In this document: piece after piece, positions 10,894 through 22,222 of the stretch
How the letters are laid out: the number at the start of each line of letters is the position of its first letter
How positions within the stretch are numbered: the first letter of the stretch is position 1
NCBI GenBank assembly: GCA_013399855.1
Contig: VXAY01004756.1
Coordinates: 312,063 to 376,062, forward strand
Direction of reading: 5' to 3'
Length of the DNA stretch: 64,000 bases
Origin: Oxyruncus cristatus
Taxonomy: Eukaryota > Chordata > Aves > Passeriformes > Cotingidae
The notes under the pieces: model-generated
Seen by the model: only the letters and a program-made list of their open reading frames with translations
The model's database searches: none
What the model was told of the DNA's origin: nothing
Made by a program: the position numbers and the translations under genes

Positions 10894-13800
10894 ATTTAGT
10901 AATATTGCTCTAATATTTGTGTCAGTCTTCTCCATTGCACTTCTACACACATTCTTCACTTTTCCGTTTAAAGGTACACAGATCCCTGCTAAAAGGTACA
11001 TATTACCAGTATTCCAATCAAAACTAATCATTTTGTGCTAAAAGATAAATTTATCCTGATCTATTTGGAAATTTTTTGTTTTCACAGTCTGCCTCTAGAT
11101 GATGGATACAGTTTATCAGGTATCCACTGCTTATGTTTACTTTCTATTTATCAATGACCGAATATTTTTGTCCTATTATTGGAAAGATTTTTTCTATTGA
11201 AAACCTAGAAACAGCTGAATAAAGGACTCCATGTTACTCTTTCACTGCCCATATTTGGTGTGTGCAGTATACTCTGTTCTACTAATAAATGGGTCAAATC
11301 CTTTTTATTCAACTTATGCAAAACCTACCTACTTGCGTGGATTAAGGCAATCAGCATTTGGCACATATTGGACAGTCGACAGAAATATAGGTTTCTAAAA
11401 CCTATTCAGAAAAAAAAATAAATGCCCACTCTGGACAATAAAGGGCAAAAAACCAGGCACAAAAGTAGAAAGATGACTGGTGATTTATAGAGAAGAAAAT
11501 ACCTAATTTTCTCTGAGGGATTTGCTGTATTCTCAAGCATTTGCTGTGGTGCTTGTCAGCACACCTGGGGCTATACTTGTGAAGGTGGACAGATTATTTT
11601 GTGCAGGGGGACAAAGAAGGATGTGCATCATACATCAGTAGGGCCATATGCGCTTGAGCATTTTATAGTGGTGCGGATGCAAATGTGGGATGCATGACCT
11701 AAACCATGCAAGAGATTCTTGGGTGTTTATGTCATTTATTTTGATGGAAAAGCTTGAGCCTTGTGCAGAGGTATTAATGTGGAGTTTAAAGAACACAAAT
11801 CAGGAAGCTGGACATAGACTGTGGCAAGAGAGGGCTCTTTCTGTGCTTAATGGGAGAGTCTGAACTAGCAGTGTAAATGAATATTTGCTGTTTTCATGTG
11901 TTAAACCCTAGGGAAGTGCATTTTGCTTCATTTGGAACAACTTCGAACAATGAAATGTCTTTTTTATTGGTGCCTATATTAAGAATTAGAACCTATTTAG
12001 ACATTCCAAAATGTTAATGTATTAGAGCTTTCTCTGATTAGGTTAAACAAACTGGTAGGTTTATTTATCTCTCTAATACATTATCAGAGAAACAGGAAGC
12101 AATCTTCTTTTGTTTCTTACTCCTGTGATCATAGAACACTTGCCAAAGTTATGGCTGGCCAAAAAGACAGAAATAAATTTGCTAAAAATATAAGCCTTCT
12201 GTTTAGCAGAGTTTTTGAGCCATATTTTGAAATTGCAGGGCTTGTACATGTTTACTTCAAATCAAGCTTATAGTCAAGTTTGAGGCTTTGTTTGTATAGA
12301 TTGTCCTGAAGTAGATCCTGATATTTAATTAAAATGACACTAAATCACATTGAATTGATAAGACTTGGCATCTCAAACAAAGGTAATTGCCCGTATTGGT
12401 TTTGTACAAAAATAGAGCTGCTTGGAAAATGTGCAGCCAACACAGACTGTCAACTCCATTTATAGATCAATATGTGAAAACCATTGATCAGGCAGGCATG
12501 TGTAACAGTAACACTTTGCATTTATTTGTTGTTTTTATACCACGTTAAGGCTTACAGGATTATCGGCTTCCAAAATATTTTGACTTCCTTGTAAATATGT
12601 TATCTGTTTAATGTTAATTACAAGACAGTCTCCAGCCCTCTTTTCCAGTATTTTCAGTTTCATTGCTATGGGTAGTTTTAGCTGCAAAAAGGATTATTTC
12701 AATCTCTGAGAGATCATCAGAGCTTCTTTTATAGTGTAGCTTATTTAGAGAAAGTTTTTGAGGATAGCTCTTTTTTTCTTTCCTCAGTTTACTTTTTTTT
12801 CCTGGAGGAAAAAACAAATCTTGACAAAATATTTCTAAAAGCGGAAAAAACTTCTCCTGTCATAGTTTTGAAAATATTCTCTTTTTTGTGATCTAATACT
12901 TGACTGGCCAGGTTTTATTCTCTGCAAATTTTATCATCATACACTAGTCTGTTATAGATGCATCTATGTTTATCTCTGTAAGGAAAAAGCTGTGTTCCCT
13001 TCAAATCATATAATAGCACTGGGACAGATATAGAAAAATATACGAGCTTCCCATACATAAAAATATATGAACTTCCCATGACAAGTGTGGGAATTGTTAA
13101 TAAATGCAAGCTTACACCTTGCTTGCTCCAAATATTTCAGGGTAGCTATGAAAGCAGTGAGTCCATAAACACAGTCCAGTCTTACTTCTTGAACATAAAT
13201 ATTGCTAAAAAAACCAAATCTGTTGAGTGGCGTTAGTCACTCCTCTTTCCAGTGCAGGAAAATGAGAAATGAAGTGTGTCGTATGTCCCCTTCCCGCGCT
13301 CACACTGATTTTGTGCTTTGAAAACCCAGATCTGCTCTCCACTCGTGTTGTGCTCACAGATTGTCTCCTTCAGTCCTTGATCCGGTTTTCAATCCATCTC
13401 AGCGTGCGTGTCCCTTGCTCCCCACCTGAGGAGCTGCTCCATCTCTGGGGCAGAGGCCCTCAGCCAGCACAGATGTGCCCCTCTGTGCTCGTGTATGTTC
13501 TACATACCACGAAGTCCTTTGACTTAGACCCTGAAAATAGAATATTAATGCATGAGACTATTTTAGGGCTTAGTTTACCTTCAGTAAGTGATTTTTCTCT
13601 CAATAGAGTAATGCAGGTCGCGTCCCAACCTTTTTACAGGACCAACATTTTGCGTGTGGTCATATTTTCAGGTTCAGAACAATCCTTTTGCTTTTCTGAA
13701 TAATATTTTTTCCCTTTTTATTTATTTAAATAAGCCCCGTGAGTAGGTATTCTACGTCGTACACTTGCATCATTGCATTTCACTTCAACTGAAATAATCT

Positions 13801-14136
13801 TGGCTAAAAAGGAAAAAGTTAATTTTATTGTTTAACTCCCTGTTTATTCCTCCTCCCCACAGTTTCGCTGTACCATTTCAGCTGCGCAGCTTTGATAGGC
13901 AGAATCATAATGAGATCACAGAAAAAAGAAATAACCAGCACCTATTTCTTCTTAAAAGCGAGGATAAATTCATTTCAACTCTATTAAGGGGGTGGTGAAT
14001 GTAACTGGTTTGGCTTCCTTGTTAAGCCAAACTGAAGTTCAGACGAGATATTATAGGAGTCGGAATTGCTGATTTTGACTTTTACTCAGGGTGACAGAAG
14101 GGTAGGAAAAAGGTTCAAAAACCTCCAGGTTCCCCT

Positions 14137-14162
14137 CCCCCCCCTTTTTTTTTTTTTTTTTT
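14137..14162. repeat. C8-T18 homopolymer tract
   Basis: Eight C directly followed by eighteen T, a pure pyrimidine tract on the + strand. Confidence 0.95.
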
Positions 14163-15759
14163 GCAATCTTACATTATCTCACGCTGTGAAAATCTTTACT
14201 CTATTTACCAAGCACAAATTAGTCTTGCCAAAGGTTCTGAAAGTTTGCTACTCCAGCTTAGATCCTAAAACTTCAAAGAGAGCTGCAACTGTACAAATTA
14301 GTGTATGTGCTCTGCCATGGCTATTTTAACTTGAACTTAGCTAAATTCGTTTATAATTTAGTGCTGATTGAACGCTGCCATAAACGTACACAGGATACAT
14401 TTTTTAAAGTTAGTCCTCTGATTACTAATTTGAATAAAAAACTCTAACCTTGTTAGCATCTGGACTTATTTTCATAATAACAACCCCTTCAGAACCTACA
14501 AAGTAATGAATAATTGACAACAAATGAAATGTTTTGATAGTTGTCGGCACAAAGCATGTTTAATGTTTTGTGTTGCTTCCTAGCTAATTATGTAGATGAC
14601 ACATTTGTCAGACCTTGACTGCCATTAGAAACGTGTTTCCAGAGGGGAGAAAAACAGGCTATTCATAGAGTAATTAACTAGAATGCTCAATGACCTGTGA
14701 GAGATTCAAATGGCTGCCAGTTCAGACATTGTTTTGTTACAGAAGCAGAGGGGTAATTAAAATTCCAAATTACAGTGCTATGATGAAGCATTTGTTTGTT
14801 GACAGTATACTCTTACTCTAGTTTGTTAATTCTTTTTTAAATTGCTTCTAATCCATTTTATAGCTTTAGGAGTTCCGTCTTTGAATTTACTGACAACTAA
14901 TATTATGGTAAATCGTTCTTCAGCGGAGCACTGCGGGCTTGGCAGTTCCATGGGAGCACAAGGTGGGTGGGATAGAATCGCTGCTCTCTCCCTAAACTGA
15001 CATACCATGTGCTGTCACCGAGACGCGGCTAACGCGGCACATCTTGTGAAATGATATGTTCATAATTCTGCGTTAGGCAAGACGTCTAGTTAGGGGAGGA
15101 AATGGCTCAGATAAAGTAATAATAATCAGACAAATTGAGGAAGGTGTCCTAAAACGTTAGCGGGGAAGCTGTGATGGGGTTGGGGTGAGGGTGGGGATGA
15201 CCGTGGGTTAGGTAAAGCACTTTGGGAAGGCGAGGTCCGCTCGGTATCGGAGATTTGGAGGACAATTGCCTGCTTGAAGAAATCAAGCACAAACTGTGAG
15301 GAATGGGGTGTTTCATAAGAGTGGGCTGTATCTTTGCCAGCGCCCTTTGCAGGCAGTAATGGACCTGACAGGATAAGCCGTCTTTTCTCCTCCAAACAGG
15401 GACTCATTGCAAGTCCAAAGTGTTAAAGTTCTCTAAACAATGAATTAAATGCAAGCCCAAGTGAAATATTTATTTACTTTGCCAAAAGTGAGACTCTGGT
15501 TTTGTTAAGGAGATGTGACAGAAGTAACATGGTGTTTGATGCAGGAGAGCTGACAGCGGCATGGAGTGAGCGCTGATTATCCCGAAGACACTGTCAGCCG
15601 GGATTGATTTCCACTTTCTCCGTTTATGTAACGGTTCCTGTAATACAGCTGACCCCAAATCACGTTACCTTGTCATTTCTCTGCATGGATCAAGAAGAGA
15701 TGAGCTGAAAATAGCTAGGCACTGACCTTGAACTTGCGGGAGAAGTGAGAAGTGACAGT

Positions 15760-15845
15760 GGGGGATGCTCGGCGGGCGGTCCCCGCGCAAGGGCGCGGGC
15801 GGCTGCTCTGCGGCCGCGGCAGCACCAGGGGGCAGAGCAGCACCA
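15760..15845. promoter_or_regulatory. Compact CpG-dense spot in intron
   Basis: About a dozen CpG dinucleotides fall within 60 bases, including a NotI-type GCGGCCGC near 15811, in otherwise AT-rich intron. It is shorter than a standard CpG island. It lies immediately 5' of a strong CTCF-like core. Possible roles are an alternative promoter, enhancer or boundary. No TATA box or splice donor was recognised. Confidence 0.5.
15822..15835 (+). promoter_or_regulatory. CTCF-like motif
   Basis: GCACCAGGGGGCAG matches the CTCF core CCASYAGRKGGCRS with one mismatch (first base) and contains the strong ACCAGGGGGCAG block. It sits at the edge of the CpG-dense spot, a common context for real CTCF sites. 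Binding is inferred. Confidence 0.5.
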
Positions 15846-17540
15846 GAGATTACAGGTGGAGCAGATGATGCCACAGACCCACAACCCTGTGACAAATACC
15901 TTTTATTTTTTTGCCCCCCTCTTTCCTTTCCCTTTTTATTTTTTTTTTTTTCATTTAAAATTTGGGCAGATGCTCGCTAGAAGAGCCACATTCCCATTGT
16001 CCGGTGCTTGAAAATAGAACTATTTGAAGGGATGTTCAGCATTAAAATACCTTCTTAACTGAATGCACTGATTGGAAGTTTTGCATCCCTCCCTGTTGTT
16101 TTCCTCGCATCCAGTGAAAAAGTGTAACATTTGCTTTAGCATTAATAGAGTTTTCTACAATTTGGTGGTGAGGGGGGGAGCTATGACAAGACCAATGCAT
16201 TCCTCAGAGCCTACGAATCGCTTTGAGTTTCACAGAAAGCATGGTGTAAATATATTAAAAATATTTTTAAGCTGCTAGGACAAACTAAAAAAGGGTGAAA
16301 AAAAAATAAAGAGGTTTTTGTTTTTTTTCTTTTTCTTCCGATGTGTCACTTCTCTCTGTTGTAATGTATGTCTTGGGGGGAAAAAATAAAGAAAGCTTGG
16401 CTATGAAAGTATTATACAATTTACCATCTAAAAACCATGCTCCACTTCTTTTGTTCCATATATTTTTTCATCTCTTCACAGTCCTTTTTGTCAGAGATGC
16501 TGGCAGGAGCTGTGGAGACATGAGATGCCAGCAGGGGTTCTTCTTAAGGATCTGGTGCTTTGGGGCATCACTGCTTGGGGCAGGACCAGAAACCCTCTAC
16601 TCACTCTCTAAGATATCTGGCCAGAGTTCCCACCTCCATCTGGGGACACCAAGGCACTGAGAGAAAAGTGGATAAAGAAACACTCAGAAAATATCTTCTA
16701 AGTTATTGTCAGTAATTCTTCAGAAAACAGAGGGAAAGGCAAGGGGTTAATATGCGTTTCTAATTTTATAATTCTTGATTTTACTGTCATCTACAGGATA
16801 GCAGTGGAAATTTATGCTCATATCAGTTCTGGCCCACATCACATAAGATATGATGCCTTGTCTAAGAGCTTAGTACAGGTGAACACTGAGGTTGTTATTT
16901 CTCAGGCACAGCTGGGGACTGGGGCTGTGGAACCAACAGGGAAGAAAAGACAACCCCCGTCATCATTTTTATAAAAAATTTGGAAAAAATGATGAAATGA
17001 GGTGAATTTTAGGATCTTCAAATGTTTCTTTCCTTTGCCTTAGCTTGTTCAAGGCCAAAGAACCACCATGGAGTTGGATCACGTGTTTGTAGCTCAAAAC
17101 GTACGTGTTCCAAAATTCTGCAGAATGTAGCCTTTGAGCTGTTCTGGTAGGGCAATGGAGCAGGCTAAGAAAACCTAGTCATGAGTTTTTACCTAACCAG
17201 AACCCCCTAAATAACATTATTTTCTGTAATTTAACATCTGGTTCAAATTGCAATGATCCCTGTGCTTTAGTATTATCATTATTTCGTAGTCCATTCCATA
17301 CATCCTTGTTTTTACTAGTAGGAAAAACTTATTTCCTGCATCTGTTCTGATTGTGTTCCTCAAGCTTCTAATTTTTCTTCACTTTATCATGTAAACAGTG
17401 GCACTCAACTCTACAATCATGTTAATGACACTGAAGTTACTACCCTGATGCTAAACAACAACAGTGCACTATAAAGTTAAACCTTTTTGATTCAGGAATG
17501 AGATTGCAACATGCCATGATGATAGAAAGATAATATTTTA

Positions 17541-17572
17541 TAGATATAGATATATATATATACATAATATAT
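17541..17572. repeat. (TA)n-rich microsatellite
   Basis: TAGATATAGATATATATATA-type AT dinucleotide tract with small interruptions. Confidence 0.9.
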
Positions 17573-18770
17573 CACTTGTTTTTTAAGAAAGTCTTCAGTT
17601 GTGTTTATTTATTTCAACCAACTGGAGAAGGAGCTGGACTGGAATTTGTCATGTTTCCCTGGTCCCAGCTTGGACATTGGCCTGCCAAGGGATTTTTATT
17701 TCTTTCTTCTGTTTCTCCACCTGTAAAACAGGACAGGGGATGATGAATATTTCCTTTGCACACATTAAAGACGGTGTCTGAAAGCTGGGTCTACTGTTAT
17801 GTTTCAATCATGCTCTTTACGTAGATAATTCTATTCTCATCATATTAACTCTATTAATTGAAATAGAATTATTCCACAATTATGCTAGTGTAACTGAGAG
17901 GAGAACTTGGCCCCAGGTCCTGTACATTCTCCTTATCTTCATTCTCTGTGCTTAACTGTTTCAGTGTTTTTCATCAGAAAAAGGTCTTATTTTGGCTTCA
18001 TCATTAATCAGTTCTGTTCCCTTGACTCTATACTCATGTGCCTTCAGCGGCGTTAGGTTTCTCTGAGGGTTGGGGTATAAACCACTGTATATTTCAAAAA
18101 GTATGTCTGAAAGTGTTGTTTAAAGGAGCCTCTTTGGCAATCTGTGTCAGTGCACACCGTGACAGGGAACATAAGCTGTGGAATTATATTCCTTCTACGC
18201 TATCTTTATTAAATACTGTATTACAGCTGAATTGTGGCATCTAACACGTTTCCTTTCAAGATGCCGTCAGATTTGAAATATGTAGGTACTGAAACTGAGA
18301 TTATATCAAACTTCCCATAGCTAGTCTTGGGCACCTGACCTGCATAGTTTCCCACAGGGGAAAAGTAAGCTCCATTTCTTTAAATTTCCAATGAGAAGGG
18401 ACATGTGTCTCCTTGCATTGAGCTACATGATATCACATCATGTGGCACAGAGTGACCCGATGCAACATGACAGGAGAGGTAAAGAACCAGGGTTTTTTTG
18501 TTTGTTTTATTACTGCAGTGAAATAATTACACTACCAATGCAATGAAATGGGGATCAAATTATTTTGTGCATGCCCTAAACACATGTGCTATCTCACTCT
18601 GTACAGACACGCTTACTAAATGTTGTTTAATGCTCTGGGAAGGGGTTTTAAAACAGACAAGAAAGTGTTCTTGTTAGGCAACGTGCCTATTCTTAGACAA
18701 ATAGTTGACAACAGCACTCTCCTACCCTAAATCAGATCAAATTCCATTTGAAGCCAACCTTTTTCTTTTT

Positions 18771-18797
18771 GTTGTTGTTGTTGTTGTTGTTGTTGTT
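18771..18797. repeat. (GTT)9 microsatellite
   Basis: Nine perfect GTT units, followed by a T-rich stretch to about 18814. Confidence 0.95.
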
Positions 18798-19939
18798 TTG
18801 TTTTTGTTTTTTTTCCCCAGGATCCTATCTGGTTTTATTAACATGGTAATATTTTGTTTTCTGTTTGATTTCTCATTTGGTGAGGTTCATAGCCTGAATG
18901 GAAATAGGTTTCTATCATACATGATCTTGTAGTTAACAGTGTGCATGCACACAGCTGGGTTGAAACCTTCCCCTTCAAAGGTCTCAAGACCTGCCACCTT
19001 GAGAGTAAAAAAGAGCTTCCTTTTCAGTATAAAGCTGGTGGGAGTGAGAAGAAATTCTTTACATTTTATAGAACAATACAATTAAATTTATGTTTGGTTT
19101 TTTTAGGACAGAACTGAAAATGCCTACTTTAGAAGAAGTTGTCTTTCTTTTTGTGATTGTTGACTGAGCTGCCACACATTCTGACAGTTACAGTAAAAAG
19201 TTGCATTTAAGAGTACAGCCAAAACCCGAGTAAAGTAAAAAAATTGCTATCCTTTCTAATCTCTGAATCTTCCCCCAGTTTTGGAATCAAATTTGAAAGA
19301 TTGTGAAGTACCCAGTCCCATTTTCCTCAGTTCCCTCCCCTGCCCTAGAGCTCTGCAAGAAAGATTGTTCTCCTGGATGTTTCATCCATGGCCAGAATGG
19401 GAAGTGCTGCAGCTGTGACGAGCGAATCTGTTCTCGTGACATCTCTAGCCCCAAGGCAGGTAGAAAATCCAGACGAGCATCCAAACTTTTCTGTGTTTAT
19501 TTGGACCAAACCTGGATTTTGGACCAGTTTCCCATCAGCAGTTCTGTCATCCTTAAGAGCTCATACTTCTGGATTGTGGTCCTGAAGTCAGACTCTTGCT
19601 TTATAACCTCATTACACAAAACCCCCCAATGTTTAAAAATTAAAATGCCAGGTGCCAACTCTTCTCAGTAGTTGGCTACTTTAACTTTGAGCTTTCCATT
19701 TTTTATCAGCAAATGATAAAGTGAAAATTCACTGTTCCCAGTTTAGATCTCTCTCAAAATTAAAGTGTAAATCTAAAGTGGCCACCTGTAAGCACTAAAA
19801 CCTGAAGACATTTGGACACAAGTTAAACAAATTGTTTCAAGAACTGCCAATTGGTTGCATCAGGTTTTAAGAATAACTTTGCAGGGAAGATCCAAAATTA
19901 GTATTTTATCGTTTTCAGGCCTGATTTTTTTTTTTTTTA

Positions 19940-20008
19940 ATCAAAAGATTAAAGAGCTTTTTTTATCAAAAGATTAAAGAGCTTTTTTTATCAAAAGATT
20001 AAAGAGCT
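19940..20008. repeat. 25-bp tandem repeat, 2.8 copies
   Basis: The unit starts ATCAAAAGATTAAAGAGC and ends with seven T. Copies begin at 19940, 19965 and 19990 and are identical across the sequenced units. Perfect identity implies recent expansion by slippage or unequal exchange. Confidence 0.95.
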
Positions 20009-21438
20009 GTGAAAAGAAATAACAAATCAACAAATCTCCAAAACCTGGGAAAGGTTGAGGCAATGGGCCCCAATGTGAAAAGCATGGAGCAAGTAGGGAG
20101 CAGAGGGATTTGGAGACAGGTGGGCTCGAAGAAATGGGGTGGGAATAGTGAATTTACTGCAGCTGAGTGGAGTTGGGGGAAATGTTGTGCTCCTGGTCTG
20201 AAGAAGTGCTGGTGCTTTCTTGGCAGCCAGGGAAAAAGCTCCTTGTCTATTTTGGGATTTAACTGACTGCACGTCCAGGTAGGTGCAGGTTTTTACATAC
20301 AGTAGTTTATAGAAAATCTTTTGTTGCACTGCATTTGGCTGAAATTCCTAATCCTCTAGTTTTGTGGGTCATATTTCATGTTGATATAAACAAGAGACGT
20401 CCTAGTACACTCTGAGCACACGGACCACTAGCTCCTTAAAAGCCACCATCATTTTCCAAGAATCTCATTTAGTTTATTTATTTCTTTTTCTTCATGCAAA
20501 TTCTTTCATGTTTTTATGGCAGATGAGCCTGATTACATGAAAGTTTACCTTTCAAATACTTCCCATTTATCACACAGTTTCCTTACCTAGAAAATCCCAA
20601 TGCAGCCACTGCTAATGTTTGATAAGATTTGTACCTGGTAGATTCTAAATTACATTAATGCACAAAGCCAGCGATGCCAGGCTCCCTATTGTTACAGTTA
20701 TTAAAGCTGCAACTGAAATGATATCTTTCATATTGATCTTCAGCTAGCAGCTCTTATCCAGAAGCTTTGTTTCACATTAAAGACACTAATGATTGTCTCC
20801 ACAAAATGAGCAGCTTAATAGTTGGAAAAAGTTAAATGGGGAAAAAAAAACTTTGATAGTCACCTTTGATAGCTCTTCGTTCCAACATCTCTCATGGCCA
20901 CAAAGTGCAAGCCAAGCATTAATAGACCTTTTAATAAAATGACTTAAAAGAAATCAATGGGATTTCTCACAAAGCCTAATTTCCAGCAAGTTATGTTATT
21001 TAAATGTTTGTATTCCTTCTGAACAGCTCATGTCCTTCCGCAGCTGCCAGCTTTTCCTCAAGTTTCTCAGGGTATCTTCCGAAGGTTTTCAATTTTTGTT
21101 TTTAGGGACCTCATTTTGCTTTACTACCTTATTGAAATTTTGTAAAAAAATGGAGAACATAGAAGTCCTGTACTCTTCCAAGGCTGGCAAAGTTTCCTGT
21201 ACACATGGAGACGACAGCCAAGTGTCTATTTGTGGACTGGACAGTGAAGTCTAGTTAGACATAATCTAACTAAGAATCTTTTGGAGTAGTCTCATGTACC
21301 TTGGTTCCTTCATGGACTGTGAGAAATATTTCTCCTTCTTTGACTTGAGGTGAAAATGGCATTTCTTACCAGCTGAAGCTGTGATGAATGGATCTGCAGG
21401 ACAGGAGGTTTTAGCTCAGGATGGGGTTTGTGGGTGAC

Positions 21439-21598
21439 GAGAATAGAACCACAGAACCATGGAATGGTTTGTGTTGGAAGGGACCTTAGAGCTCATCCAG
21501 TTCCACCCCCTGCCATGGGCCACCTTCCACTATCCCAGGTTACTTCTAGCCCCATCCAACCTGGCCTTGGACACGTCTGTGGATGGGGCAGCCACGTA
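21439..21598 (-). mobile_element. CR1 LINE 3' end
   Basis: Minus-strand CR1 tail: CATGGAATGGTTTGTGTTGG, CACCTTCCACTATCCCAGGT and CCTTGGACACGTCTGTGGAT on the + strand. It is truncated near 21598 at its 5' side. Confidence 0.92.
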
Positions 21599-22210
21599 TT
21601 ATTGCACTTGCTCTTTTCCTTTTTCCTCCTTGAATTTCTGTGTAGCTTTTCTGTTAGTTTTTAGTTCACTTGTTTGTTTTGGCTTAGGGTGAGGAGCAGC
21701 TGCTGGATTTTTTCTTGTTTTTAGCCGGATAATTTTTTTCCCCCATTCTTGGCTGTGGCAGGCAGAGTGCAGCCTAGGTGCTTTCCATGAGACCGTCTAG
21801 TATGAGCAGAGAAATACATGTGAAATTTTTGTGTTCTCTGACCTCAATTATTGTACTTGACACATGACATGTATCTATTTAAAGACCGATATCTAAGTGA
21901 AAGATATAATTTTTTGAGGACCAGCACTAAATGCATGAATTGTTCTTCTTGGGGAAACAGGTTATATTTAGGTTTTTTTACATAAACAGAGATACAACAT
22001 GCTGATATAAGGCATCAAATTAATTTGCACTATTATAAACTGGAGTTTAACAGAGATGTGTGTTGACCAGGGGATGGCTTTTCCTTGATAAGTTCTACTC
22101 AATCCACAGTAATGATCAAGTCAGATATTCCATATGTTAAAAATTCATATAAGAAATCATGGGGGTGAAAAGAGCGAAGGAAAGGAAAAGGAATAATATT
22201 GATGAAAACG

Positions 22211-22222
22211 CCCCCCCCCCCC
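22211..22222. repeat. C12 homopolymer
   Basis: Twelve consecutive C on the + strand. Confidence 0.95.

Noticed and set aside
13269..13703. 144-codon + strand ORF
   Set aside because: No recognisable domain, no splice context and no family match.
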